Shown in pieces: positions 25,995 through 34,031 of a DNA stretch of 38,866 nucleotides (its first letter is position 1; each line of letters starts with the position of its first letter). The position numbers and the translations under genes were made by a program. Source of the stretch: Bacillota bacterium. Lineage in GTDB: Bacteria > Bacillota > Clostridia > Lachnospirales > CAG-274. The stretch is from the NCBI GenBank assembly GCA_017444985.1, contig JAFSVK010000052.1, positions 1 through 38,866 on the forward strand. The letters are read 5' to 3'. A model generated the notes under the pieces. The model made no database searches. It was not told the DNA's origin and was given only the letters and a program-made list of their open reading frames with translations.

Positions 25995-26909
25995 TCAATT
26001 TTCGTTCGTCTTTGTTGATTCGTTCTTATTGCGATTTGAAGAGTTGTAAGAGCTTCTGTAGGAAGAATATCTTCTTCCTGTGGTATAGCCGTTTTTAAGT
26101 GCTATCACCACGTATCTGTAGGGCTCTGCACCTTCGGAGAAGGTAGTTACATACTTATCGTTTTGAAGAGCGGCATGTATTATTCTTCTCTCATAGGGAT
26201 TCATAGGCTCTAAAGTAACGTTTCTTCTGTTGTGTTTTGCCTTTTTAGCCAAGTTCAATGCCAACTTTTCAAGGGTCTCTTTTCTTCTTTCTCTATAGCC
26301 TTCGGTGTCTAAGGTAACATTCATATAAGGATACTCACCCTTATTTACCACAAGGTTTGTAAGATACTGAAGGGAATCAAGAGTTTGACCTCTCTTGCCT
26401 ATAACGCTACCCATATCTGCACCCGTAAGCTCTGCTCTTATTTGCTTGTTGTCAACAAAGTTTACGCTTACGCCTACTTCAACGCCCATTTTGGAGAATA
26501 CTTCGTTTAAGAAGTTTTCGGCACTCTTTACGATACCCGCCTTATCCTCCTCGGTGAGAAGGGCTCTTTCGCTTTGAGGCTCTTCTTCTTTCTCTTCTTT
26601 GGTCTCCTGCTCCGGGTTAGCTTTTTTCTCCTGCTTTATTTCTTTCTTTTCTTCTTTTTTCTCTTCTTTTGCGGCAGCCTTTTCTTCTTTCTTTTCTTCC
26701 TTTGCTACCTCTGTCTCATCTTGTTCATCGGGATCCGTTCCCGTTTTGTACACAAGTACCTTGGCAAGTTTTGCTCCTATTCCGAGAAAACCCTTTGAGG
26801 CATCGTTTATAACTCTGTATTCTATCTCCGTAAGGTCTAAGCCAAGTTCTTTTGCTCCCGCTTCTACCGCCTCGTTAATGGTTTTTCCCGTAATTTCGAT
26901 TTTGTTCAT
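25995..26909 (-). CDS. jag: RNA-binding protein Jag/KhpB (EloR)
   Basis: Jag/KhpB is a cytoplasmic RNA-binding protein linked to cell elongation and membrane protein insertion. The 304-aa product has an N-terminal Jag_N domain (~1-55), a long Lys/Glu-rich linker (~65-115), a KH domain with GKRGQTLDSLQ, an R3H domain (NPYERRIIHAAL) and a Ser/Asn/Arg-rich tail. The neighbours yidC and rnpA are the usual ones. AAGGGGG precedes the ATG. Confidence 0.95.
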   Translation of the reverse strand: MNKIEITGKTINEAVEAGAKELGLDLTEIEYRVINDASKGFLGIGAKLAKVLVYKTGTDPDEQDETEVAKEEKKEEKAAAKEEKKEEKKEIKQEKKANPEQETKEEKEEEPQSERALLTEEDKAGIVKSAENFLNEVFSKMGVEVGVSVNFVDNKQIRAELTGADMGSVIGKRGQTLDSLQYLTNLVVNKGEYPYMNVTLDTEGYRERRKETLEKLALNLAKKAKHNRRNVTLEPMNPYERRIIHAALQNDKYVTTFSEGAEPYRYVVIALKNGYTTGRRYSSYRSSYNSSNRNKNESTKTNEN

Positions 26910-26921
26910 TGTGTTGCCCCC

Positions 26922-28019
26922 TTACTTTTTCTTCGATTTCTCTTTTTCTTTTTGTTTTTTATACAATTCTATATTTTTCTGTTTCGCCTTCTCTTGCGAG
27001 TTTGCCGTACCGAGTTTTTCGGGATGTTTGTCAAGGTAGGCACTTAAAAGTTCCTGTTGAACTATCATACAAACATTTGATGTTATCCAGTAAAGACCTA
27101 TACCTGCGGGAAGAGTGGTGGTGATCCACGCCATAAAAAGAGGCATCGTTATCATCATTACCCTCTGCTGGCTCTTCATCATGGAGTCTGTTTCCATAGC
27201 CTTTGTCCTTCTCTGCATAAGGAAGGATGAAAGGAAGGTGGTACCACCGGAGAGTATGGGTATAAGCAAGGTAAGATTGGGCTTTATGCCTACGGTCTCC
27301 GTAAGGTTAAGTCCCAAAAAGCTTTCTATTGTAGCCTTCTTTTCAAGTAATTCGTTAAAGTTTACGCTGTTTACCATTTCTTTAAGAGAGGCTATCTCAT
27401 TTGGCGAGAGGACATTTAAGATCCTGCTGAATATATCGGAAGTATACTGTGTACCCGCCTTTATACCGCAGTTTTGTCCAAAGTTCGTTATAAGCTCCAA
27501 TACATCGGGACTATTCTTTGTCATGCCCAAAGCAATGTCGGATATACCGTAGTAAACTTCCTGAATATAGTCCACATACCTAAAAGGGTTTCTCATAACA
27601 TAGTAAAGACCCATAAATATAGGAAGCTGTATGAGTATGGGAAGGCAGCCCGCAAACTGATTGTAGTTGTTGTCGGCATAGAGTTTTTGTATCTCTACGG
27701 TCATTTTCCTCTGTATTTCGGGATCTTTTGAGCTGTCTTTGTATTTTTCTTGTATTTTCTTTATCTCCGGTGCAAGTTCTTGCATTTTGGCAGTGGATTT
27801 CTGCTGTTTGTAGGAGAGAGGTATCATTATGATCCTCATAAGTATTGTAAGGAAAATAATGGTGATACCCAGGGAGTTAGGGTCTCCCGTTATCATATGC
27901 ACAAAGTTAAATAATATATTTATAAGAAAGCCTATTACCCTTGCAATAGGTCCTACTATTATTCCGTCTTTAAGTGAAACTGTCTGTTTTGCCAAAAAGG
28001 CAACTTGCTGACCGTACAA
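26922..28019 (-). CDS. yidC: Membrane protein insertase YidC/OxaA
   Basis: YidC inserts and folds membrane proteins, alone or with Sec. The 365-aa protein has a first membrane segment and a basic cytoplasmic loop (MIPLSYKQQKSTAKMQEL). The OxaA core follows, with QLPIFMGLYYVM and LPAGIGLYWITSN, and a Lys-rich tail. The extracytoplasmic loop between segments (~residues 150-235) is long for a Gram-positive YidC. The start is a TTG at 28019 with AGGAGG 7 bases upstream; the nearby ATG is out of frame. Confidence 0.95.
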   Translation of the reverse strand: MYGQQVAFLAKQTVSLKDGIIVGPIARVIGFLINILFNFVHMITGDPNSLGITIIFLTILMRIIMIPLSYKQQKSTAKMQELAPEIKKIQEKYKDSSKDPEIQRKMTVEIQKLYADNNYNQFAGCLPILIQLPIFMGLYYVMRNPFRYVDYIQEVYYGISDIALGMTKNSPDVLELITNFGQNCGIKAGTQYTSDIFSRILNVLSPNEIASLKEMVNSVNFNELLEKKATIESFLGLNLTETVGIKPNLTLLIPILSGGTTFLSSFLMQRRTKAMETDSMMKSQQRVMMITMPLFMAWITTTLPAGIGLYWITSNVCMIVQQELLSAYLDKHPEKLGTANSQEKAKQKNIELYKKQKEKEKSKKK

Positions 28020-28031
28020 AATTCATCCTCC

Positions 28032-28241
28032 TTATGGTACAGGATCGTAACCGCCTTTACAAAAGGGATTACATCTTAATATTCTCCAAACCGAAAGTCC
28101 CAGTCCTTTAAAAAAGCCGTATTTTGAAAATGCCTCATAGGCATACTGTGAACAACTGGGGGTAAATCTGCATGAGGGAGGAAGCAAAGGGGATATGTAT
28201 TTCTTGTAAAATCTTATTAAACCTAAAGCAAGTTTTGTCAT
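28032..28241 (-). CDS. yidD: Membrane protein insertion efficiency factor YidD
   Basis: The 69-aa protein matches YidD throughout: [26 protein letters not shown] and the ending [14 protein letters not shown], with all conserved cysteines. It aids YidC-dependent insertion at the membrane. Its ATG overlaps the rnpA stop by 4 bases (ATGA). Confidence 0.95.
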   Translation of the reverse strand: MTKLALGLIRFYKKYISPLLPPSCRFTPSCSQYAYEAFSKYGFFKGLGLSVWRILRCNPFCKGGYDPVP

Positions 28242-28600
28242 TCCCCGTTGTTCTCCATAAGAGGAGCTTTGATCTCCTCCATAAGTCTCTGTTTTTTCAA
28301 AAGATGGGTAAGAGCGCTTTCCACATCGTGAAAACTCGCATCCTTTGCCGATGCTCTGGCTATCACCACAATGTCATAGCCTGTACGAACACACTTTTCC
28401 TTTGCCCTGTAGGATTCTCTTATAAGCCTTGTAACTCGACTTCTGACTACGGAATTGCCCACCTTTTTGCTTACGGAAATACCCACTCTGTTTTCTTCAC
28501 ATCCGTTTTTTACCGAATATATCACAAGCAATCGGTTCGCTATGGATCTTCCTCTGTTGTAAACAAATCTAAACTGATAGTTTTTTTTAAGAGAGTTCAT
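28238..28600 (-). CDS. rnpA: Ribonuclease P protein component
   Basis: RnpA assists the RNase P RNA in maturing tRNA 5' ends. The 120-aa protein has [19 protein letters not shown] and the signature region [21 protein letters not shown] split over residues ~50-70. I chose the ATG at 28600, which has GGAGG 5 bases upstream, over an in-frame start 15 codons earlier. Confidence 0.96.
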   Translation of the reverse strand: MNSLKKNYQFRFVYNRGRSIANRLLVIYSVKNGCEENRVGISVSKKVGNSVVRSRVTRLIRESYRAKEKCVRTGYDIVVIARASAKDASFHDVESALTHLLKKQRLMEEIKAPLMENNGE

Positions 28601-28688
28601 CTTTTCCTCCCCTATAGCAATAAAGTCCACTCCGGAAAGGGACATATCCTCTTTCTGCTTAAAGTGGACTTTTAAGGCTGCAAATTAA

Positions 28689-28727
28689 TTTATCGATATC
28701 GGTAAAACTTTACTTATCTTCGATAAA
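28689..28727 (-). other. Inverted repeat between rpmH and rnpA
   Basis: In the 140-bp spacer between rpmH and rnpA, TTTATCGA (28689-28696) and TCGATAAA (28720-28727) could pair across a 23-base loop in the transcript. There is no T run, so it is not a standard terminator. It may tune the rpmH:rnpA ratio or be a processing site. Confidence 0.4.
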
Positions 28728-28740
28728 TCGGTAATTTCTC

Positions 28741-28875
28741 TTACGCACTGAGAACCTTTCTTCCCTTGCTGCGTCTTGCGGAAATTACTTTTCTGCCGTT
28801 TGCTGTACTCATTCTTTTTCTGAAGCCGTGAACCTTGCTTCTCTGTCTTTTCTTAGGTTGAAATGTCATTTTCAT
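28741..28875 (-). CDS. rpmH: 50S ribosomal protein L34
   Basis: A 44-aa basic protein that matches L34: [31 protein letters not shown] and the ending [15 protein letters not shown] lies 10 bases upstream of the ATG at 28875. It opens the rpmH-rnpA-yidD-yidC-jag operon. dnaA, usually divergent from rpmH near the replication origin, is absent. Confidence 0.96.
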   Translation of the reverse strand: MKMTFQPKKRQRSKVHGFRKRMSTANGRKVISARRSKGRKVLSA

Positions 28876-28929
28876 CAAGCATGCACCTCCTTATCCTATA
28901 TATTTCAAATATAATCAAGCACTATTTCC

Positions 28930-28958
28930 ATTATACAGAAATTATGCCTCTTAGTCAA
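28930..28958 (-). promoter_or_regulatory. rpmH operon promoter
   Basis: Minus strand: TTGACT (28953-28958), 17-base spacer, perfect TATAAT (28930-28935). The predicted start is ~48 bases before the rpmH ATG. Confidence 0.85.
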
Positions 28959-28994
28959 GCAAAATATTCTCTATTTTAACTTTTTTGTAATATA

Positions 28995-29777
28995 TTACTT
29001 TTTTCTCTTGACATCCGTCAACTTTTTCTCATCTTTGCTTTCGTAGCCGTAGCTTTTGTAATAGCCGTATTTATTATATCTGCCGTACTTTTGCTTAAGA
29101 TCTCTCACATCGTTTAACACCACACCTATGATGTTGGCATCTATAAGGTTGGCAGAGCTTAAAGACTTTTTAATGTCCTCATAGGTGGTTATGCCCTGTC
29201 TTACCACAAGCACAAGCCCTGAGGTATATTTTGTAAGTTCGAGAGCATCCGTTACCACGTTTATGGGAGGGGTATCCACTATGATATAGTCGTACTTTTG
29301 GCTAAACTCCTCAAAAAGCTCCTGCATCCTCTTTGATACTATCATCTCCGAGGGGTTGGGGGGTATGGGGCCGCTTGTCAAAACATCAAGGTTTTCTATA
29401 ACACCTTTGTGTATGGTGTCCTCTGCCTTTGACATTCTTCCTATAAGGGTGGAGACACCCTTATCGTTTTTAAGACCGAATATCTTGTGCTGTACGGGTT
29501 TTCTTAAATCGCAGTCTATAAGGAGCACCTTGGCATTTGCCTGGGCTATGGTTATGGCGGTATTGGCAGAGGTTATACTCTTACCCTCTCCCGAAAAGGA
29601 AGAAGAAAACTCTATAATGTTGGAATCCTGTGCGCTTACCGCAAACAAAATATTTGTTCTCAGCTGGTTGTAAGCCTCGGTGACCGCAAAATTTCCCACT
29701 TTTAATATGGTCGTTCTGTCTTTAAGGTCTTTTTCCGCATTTCTTTTGGCTCTTTTATTGTTGAACAATCCTAACAT
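28995..29777 (-). CDS. cpsD: Bacterial tyrosine kinase CpsD/CapB-like
   Basis: The 260-aa BY-kinase phosphorylates its own C-terminal tyrosines and controls capsule/exopolysaccharide assembly together with its membrane partner. Visible motifs are Walker A SGEGKS (residues ~62-67), Walker A' VLLIDCD (84-90) and Walker B YIIVDTPP. The C-terminal tyrosine cluster holds about eight Tyr between ~233 and 247 (YGRYNKYGYYKSYGY). Its ATG overlaps the stop of cpsC by one base (TAATG). The partner phosphatase CpsB is not in the window. Confidence 0.93.
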   Translation of the reverse strand: MLGLFNNKRAKRNAEKDLKDRTTILKVGNFAVTEAYNQLRTNILFAVSAQDSNIIEFSSSFSGEGKSITSANTAITIAQANAKVLLIDCDLRKPVQHKIFGLKNDKGVSTLIGRMSKAEDTIHKGVIENLDVLTSGPIPPNPSEMIVSKRMQELFEEFSQKYDYIIVDTPPINVVTDALELTKYTSGLVLVVRQGITTYEDIKKSLSSANLIDANIIGVVLNDVRDLKQKYGRYNKYGYYKSYGYESKDEKKLTDVKRKK

Positions 29778-30556
29778 TACCTGCTTCCCCCTTTCTTCTC
29801 ATTCTCATATCCGGGTATCTCCGCAAGTATGGGAAGATCAAATCTTGAGGTGATGGACTCACCGTCTGTTACCACATTACTCATAAGGTGTTTAAGCACC
29901 ACGAAACCGCAGGATAAAAGCATACCCACAAGCACACCCAAAAGAGCATTCTTTTTGTTGTTGGGGTAGGATCTTGAGGTGGGTATCTTAGGGTCTGCCA
30001 ACTTGGAAACGTTTGCAACACCCATGATCTCCGTAAGTGAAGCCTGCGCCCTCTCTATTATAAGCTTGCATATATCTCTTGAAAGCACAGGGTTTCCCGT
30101 AGTAACGCTTACCTTTAAAACTTCCGTCTCATTTACAGCGGCAAAGGAAACGCAGTTTGCCACCTGTCCGCTTTTGATATGGAGCTTACCCTCATCATCG
30201 GGTTGCAAGGTAAAATATTTTCCCAGCTCTTCCGCATCCCAGCTTGCCACGAGGTCATCTCCCACCACGTCCATAACAATGTCGTTTTTAAGTATTACGG
30301 AGTAGGTCTCTACCAACTTTTGGGAGGCTGTGATATCACCTATCATTATATCGTCTGTGGATCTTTGGTTCTTGTTACTGTTTGTAACATACATGGAAGC
30401 ACTTGTAGTAAACTTTTCGGGTAGCACTTCTTTACTTACAAAAAAGAATATACCGCCGAATATCACCATACAAAGCACTATAAACACAATATTTTCCAAC
30501 AGTACCGCGGCTATTTTGGTAAGGTCTATCTCCATACCGTTATCTTTGTTTTCCAT
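29777..30556 (-). CDS. cpsC: Wzz-domain membrane adaptor CpsC/CapA-like
   Basis: The 259-aa protein has two membrane segments (~residues 22-42 and ~205-222) flanking an extracytoplasmic Wzz-type domain. The PxxP-like region (ADPKIPTSRSYPNNKK) precedes the second segment. It recruits and activates the BY-kinase encoded next and helps set polysaccharide chain length. It follows the SGNH-like lipoprotein gene by 14 bases. Confidence 0.92.
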   Translation of the reverse strand: MENKDNGMEIDLTKIAAVLLENIVFIVLCMVIFGGIFFFVSKEVLPEKFTTSASMYVTNSNKNQRSTDDIMIGDITASQKLVETYSVILKNDIVMDVVGDDLVASWDAEELGKYFTLQPDDEGKLHIKSGQVANCVSFAAVNETEVLKVSVTTGNPVLSRDICKLIIERAQASLTEIMGVANVSKLADPKIPTSRSYPNNKKNALLGVLVGMLLSCGFVVLKHLMSNVVTDGESITSRFDLPILAEIPGYENEKKGGSR

Positions 30557-30570
30557 ATTTTCCTCCTATC

Positions 30571-31542
30571 TTAATACTCAAAATATCCCAGTTCCTTCAT
30601 TCTCACGCTTATGTTTTCCGCCAAAAGTTCATTTGCGGAGCCCTTAAGGTCGCCGTGAGAGTCAAAGGAATCTCTGTTTATGATATTTTTTATATCCAAA
30701 TATTTATCCCCAAAGGTCTTTTCCATAAAGTCCTTATATACAGGGTATTCATCCTCGTGGGAGACTCTGCCTATAACTATATACTTTTTATCCTTTGCGT
30801 AGTCTTTAAAAGCAAGGTACTGTTTTTCAAGCTCTTCCAAGTTGTCATATCCGCCCTCGTCACCTATCCAAAGTACGGTGATATAGTCGGCTTTTTCTCT
30901 TGCGGCAACGGTCTCTATGGCACTGCCCGTTGCAACAACATCGCTTTTGCCGTTCTCGTCTCTGTTAAAATAGAAGTCCGAGGTCTTTTTACGGTCGTTT
31001 ACATCGGTCTTGCCGTAGAGAGTACCTTCAACTCCCTTTATGTTAACGGGGTTTATACCGGGGTTTTCCTTACCGCAAAGTATGTTTACACTTCTTTTTT
31101 TATCCCCCACCATGGTATAAACATCTATATGTGTCAACTTGTCTACACTCTCCGCTATTGTAAAGCTGTCGCACAAAAGAGGTAGCGCCCCCATTCTTGC
31201 CAGCACCGATGCGGAGTCTTCATATATTATACCGTAGTTATACATAGGGATATCAAAGTCGTTTTCCTTATCTACCTTCTTTTTAAGACAGGTAACATAG
31301 TCGGTGGTATTCGTGCCTAAGGTGTACAAGCCACCGTAGCACACTATCCCCTTTAGCTTTTCGTTTATTACGGATATTTTTTCTTCATTTGCCTTTCTCT
31401 GAGCCAATATCCCGTCAAAGTAGGCATCGCTCTTCTCTTTCTGTTGCGCCTGCAAAGCCGCATCATCCCGACTTTTTCCCCTGCAACCCGAAAGCAATAT
31501 AATAAAGGCAACAAAAAACTGCAAACCCCTTAACACTTTCAA
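30571..31542 (-). CDS. Lipoprotein with degenerate SGNH-hydrolase-like fold
   Basis: The 323-aa protein begins with a lipoprotein signal peptide (LSGC, Cys20). The rest resembles SGNH/GDSL hydrolases in layout: IVCYGGLYTLGT (67-78) where active enzymes have a GDS motif, LWIGDEGGYD (224-233) where a GxND block is expected, and IINRDSFDSHGDLKG (287-301) near the usual Asp-His pair. The expected catalytic Ser is missing (GGL), so it may be a non-catalytic sugar-binding relative. The resemblance is from motifs by eye and is uncertain. The start is a TTG with GAGGTG 7 bases upstream. It heads the cpsC-cpsD operon. Confidence 0.7.
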   Translation of the reverse strand: MKVLRGLQFFVAFIILLSGCRGKSRDDAALQAQQKEKSDAYFDGILAQRKANEEKISVINEKLKGIVCYGGLYTLGTNTTDYVTCLKKKVDKENDFDIPMYNYGIIYEDSASVLARMGALPLLCDSFTIAESVDKLTHIDVYTMVGDKKRSVNILCGKENPGINPVNIKGVEGTLYGKTDVNDRKKTSDFYFNRDENGKSDVVATGSAIETVAAREKADYITVLWIGDEGGYDNLEELEKQYLAFKDYAKDKKYIVIGRVSHEDEYPVYKDFMEKTFGDKYLDIKNIINRDSFDSHGDLKGSANELLAENISVRMKELGYFEY

Positions 31543-31574
31543 ACTTCATCACCTCATATTCACACATATCCTAT

Positions 31575-31603
31575 ATATTAGCATTTCACACTTTTTTATG
31601 CAA
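31575..31603 (-). promoter_or_regulatory. Probable promoter of the SGNH-like/cpsC/cpsD operon
   Basis: Minus strand: TTGCAT (31598-31603), 17-base spacer, TAATAT (31575-31580), ~33 bases before the TTG start. Both boxes are close to consensus. Confidence 0.55.
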
Positions 31604-31688
31604 GTTTTTTTTATTATCCTATTTATAAAATTTTAATATAATTTTTATCTTTTATATGTGAATATTGATACCCTTGACCCCTTCAGAC

Positions 31689-31710
31689 TTCTAAAAGCTC
31701 ATAAATCGTA
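31689..31710 (-). repeat. Remnant of the MITE-like repeat (right end only)
   Basis: The bases TCTAAAAGCTCATAAATCGTA match the right end of the repeat as it appears in copy B, with a few changes and no outer GGG. The rest of the element is missing. Confidence 0.5.
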
Positions 31711-31736
31711 TTACACTCCTATAATATTATCAGCGA

Positions 31737-31863
31737 CCGAAAAAGGGGGTGCGAAAAAAAAACGTTTTTTCACATCCCCTTTTTTACTGCAGACATATAT
31801 AAATGTTATATAATGTTTATCAAAAATTAAACTTTATGGCAGACCGCCACTCTTTTGTATTGT
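31737..31863 (-). ncRNA. Candidate ~127-nt small RNA or leader RNA
   Basis: A strong promoter (31870-31898) and a strong terminator (31740-31786) on the minus strand enclose ~125 bases with no plausible gene; the only short frame is 8 codons. The predicted RNA contains the hairpin TGGC-GGTCT-GCCA near its 5' end, followed by an AT-rich segment and the terminator. It could be a free-standing sRNA. It could also be a terminator-controlled leader for the operon beginning at 31542, although that operon has its own promoter further downstream. I do not recognise a known RNA family. Confidence 0.5.
31740..31786 (-). terminator. Strong bidirectional terminator hairpin
   Basis: GGGG-TG-GAAAAAA pairs with TTTTTTC-CA-CCCC in a ~15-bp stem with one mismatch and a 5-base loop. 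There are T runs on both strands (5 on minus, 6 on plus). No annotated gene reads into it from either side; the only visible promoter facing it is the one at 31870-31898. Confidence 0.8.
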
Positions 31864-31869
31864 GTTTAC

Positions 31870-31898
31870 ATTATAAAAAATATTGTTGTAAAAGTCAA
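31870..31898 (-). promoter_or_regulatory. Promoter of the candidate small RNA
   Basis: Minus strand: TTGACT (31893-31898), exactly 17 bases, perfect TATAAT (31870-31875). The -35 box lies inside the palindrome ATTGTTG-N7-CAACAAT (31882-31902), a possible operator. Confidence 0.7.
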
Positions 31899-31902
31899 CA
31901 AT

Positions 31903-32134
31903 TTTTAAAAATAAAGAGTTATTTATTTTTTTAATATATAAACGTTGTTTTGTCAAAACCTTTACCTTTTGGGGGTGCATTTTTGCATCAATATTAAAAG
32001 GGAATTTACGGAATACAAATAAATTTGTTACGGATAATCATACCGAAATATACGAAAACACTCGTTGATAAAAAGTATGATCCCGCAACAAAATATTCCC
32101 TGATTTCCTACAAAAGCAAGGAGGAATATTTGCA
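31903..32134 (+). other. AT-rich upstream region of the secreted-protein gene
   Basis: No gene is visible. A small hairpin GGTGCA-TTTT-TGCATC lies at 31974-31989, and AGGAGG lies 10 bases before the ATG at 32135. I see no convincing promoter on the plus strand. Together with the features at 31575-31902 this accounts for the 592-bp gap between the lipoprotein and the secreted protein. Confidence 0.4.
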
Positions 32135-33766
32135 ATGAAAAAAACCATTACAAAATTTGCAGCTGCTGTCATAACTGTTTCGGCAACATTGGCTTTGACT
32201 GCGGCACTACCCTTTTCAACCGTATTTGCCGCAGAGAACATAAGCTATATTGACGAAAACGGCAATGCCAAGAGTACGGATGCCACCGACATATCCGACG
32301 TTGAGTATGACAAAGACGATAACGAAGAGGCAGTAGAGGGCGAGATCACCCTTGAAAGCGGTGTGTATTATGTAAACGGAGAGGTGTCCCTTAAAAAAAT
32401 AACCGTTAAGGATAATGTGGATATCATACTTACAGATAATTCCACACTTAACGTTCCCTCTATATCATGTGATATGAGCAATATGTTTTCCGGCGGGGGC
32501 GAAGAGGGAAATCCCGGATTTGATCCCGACAGTTTTAAAGATATGGATCCCGAAGACATGATGAGTATGTTCGGCAACATGAAATTCCTTAGCGGTAATT
32601 TATCCATTTACGGACAGGAAGAACAAAGCGGACAACTTATTATGATGAAAGATGAAAATACCGAAACCGAAGGTTCTGGCTCAGGAATGAGCTTTGGCAG
32701 CGGTATCGGCATTACCTGTGACGAAGTCAATATCAACGGCGGTACTATAAATATAGACGACGGAAAAGAAGACAGCGAACAGGAACAGACTCAGACATTC
32801 AATATGGGCATGAGTGAACTGATGACAAGCCGTTTTATCGTAAACAGCGGCAAAGTAACATTAAAATGCAAGGTCGCACCTTTCTCTATGTCGGCTATGA
32901 TGGAAATGTTTGGCGGTTCCGAAGGCTCCGAGGGTTCCGGAAGTTCAACCGGCATGGAAGACATGCTTTCAATGTTTGGAGATTCTTCCGACAACTATGT
33001 AAGTTTAGGTTGCCGTACCTCCGATGATTTCATATTTGTAAAAGAATGTGCCGAAAACGTAAGAATTGCATCCGGTCAAATATTACAGGATCAAGCCGGC
33101 AATACATACACAGGTGTTCTTACCGAAGAAGAGATGGAAGGCATAAAAAATGCCACATTAACACTTCCGGAGACAACTAAGTACACTATTAATATATCAA
33201 ACGGCGAACACGGCAGTGTAGAAGCACCCGCAAAAGCAATAGAGGGCTCTGTCGTTATCCTTACGGTAACTCCCGATTACGGTTATATAGTCGATAATAT
33301 AACCGTAGCAGATTCCGATTTGGCGGAAAACGACGGTTTGTATACTTTTACAATGCCTGCAAATGATGTTACCGTAACATCGGCATTTAAAAAGAGTGTT
33401 TCAAGTACATATACAAAGCTACTAAAGAAAATTTCAAGCTGTGTTGATGTAGAAGAGCAAATAACATATGTTATATTTACATTTGCTCCCGAGAGCGATA
33501 AAAAGATATCCGATTACGATTATATTATGGTATACGATCCCGAAAGCTTGGATAAATTTGCCCCCACAGAGATTAACGGCGATTATGTGGACGAAAACGG
33601 TAAAATATATTATGTATACAAAAAAATAGTTTTTAACGACGACGAAAGTGATTTCATCGAAGCTCCCGAGGACAAATATTATGTCGCAATTGCATTGGAT
33701 GGTATAATCGAACTTGACCAGGATTTATTTGCGATGAAAGCCGTTCCCTTTAAAACCGAAAAATAA
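32135..33766 (+). CDS. Secreted acidic beta-rich protein with InlB-like repeat and Met-Phe-Gly motifs
   Basis: The 543-aa protein has a clear signal peptide (residues 1-32, cleavage near VFA|AEN). Residues ~70-345 are acidic and beta-rich, starting with ITLESGVYYVNGEVSLKK, and look like a beta-helix or carbohydrate-binding-type fold. They contain the near-identical motifs DMMSMFG (141-147), MMEMFG (255-260) and MLSMFG (277-282), plus DMSNMF (113-118). Residues ~350-418 match the divergent InlB B-repeat (bacterial repeat) pattern: INISNGEHGSVEA, then TPDYGYIVDNITV and YTFTMPANDVTVT. There is no LPXTG or lipobox, so it is probably released or held non-covalently. The function is unknown. Confidence 0.8.
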   Translation: MKKTITKFAAAVITVSATLALTAALPFSTVFAAENISYIDENGNAKSTDATDISDVEYDKDDNEEAVEGEITLESGVYYVNGEVSLKKITVKDNVDIILTDNSTLNVPSISCDMSNMFSGGGEEGNPGFDPDSFKDMDPEDMMSMFGNMKFLSGNLSIYGQEEQSGQLIMMKDENTETEGSGSGMSFGSGIGITCDEVNINGGTINIDDGKEDSEQEQTQTFNMGMSELMTSRFIVNSGKVTLKCKVAPFSMSAMMEMFGGSEGSEGSGSSTGMEDMLSMFGDSSDNYVSLGCRTSDDFIFVKECAENVRIASGQILQDQAGNTYTGVLTEEEMEGIKNATLTLPETTKYTINISNGEHGSVEAPAKAIEGSVVILTVTPDYGYIVDNITVADSDLAENDGLYTFTMPANDVTVTSAFKKSVSSTYTKLLKKISSCVDVEEQITYVIFTFAPESDKKISDYDYIMVYDPESLDKFAPTEINGDYVDENGKIYYVYKKIVFNDDESDFIEAPEDKYYVAIALDGIIELDQDLFAMKAVPFKTEK

Positions 33767-33782
33767 AACCAGGAGGTATAAT

Positions 33783-33923
33783 ATGAAACAAAAATATACG
33801 GCACCGATAATAAAGACTATCACTATAGAAAGCGAAAATGTACTTACCGTATCGAGCCTTCAGACACAAAGCGTATTCAGCAAATTCGATCCCTCAAAAT
33901 TCGGAAAATTAAAGGAGTTTTAA
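33783..33923 (+). CDS. 46-aa small protein downstream of the secreted protein
   Basis: A short frame with a perfect AGGAGG (33771-33776) 6 bases before its ATG, 16 bases after the secreted-protein stop. The product starts MKQKYTAPIIKTITIESEN, then VLTVSSLQTQS, and ends FGKLKEF. It has no signal peptide or membrane segment. Small proteins with an N-terminal K-x-Y-x-x-P-x-I pattern followed by an acidic stretch and VLT-S are, as far as I recall, frequent in gut Clostridia and uncharacterised. The cysteine-free C-terminal part gives no sign of a lanthipeptide core. The function is unknown. Confidence 0.75.
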   Translation: MKQKYTAPIIKTITIESENVLTVSSLQTQSVFSKFDPSKFGKLKEF

Positions 33924-34031
33924 ATATTATTTCTTTAAGCTAAGGTCGAAAAATCGAATTTTCTTTTTTAAGGCACCTTTCAGTCAATTAATCATAATTT
34001 TAGTCAGTCATAAAAATATGCAAATAAAACA

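Noticed and set aside
26580-26730. Lys/Glu-rich tract in jag as a low-complexity artefact or frameshift
   Set aside because: Frame and flanking domains are intact on both sides; charged linkers between Jag_N and KH are usual in this family.
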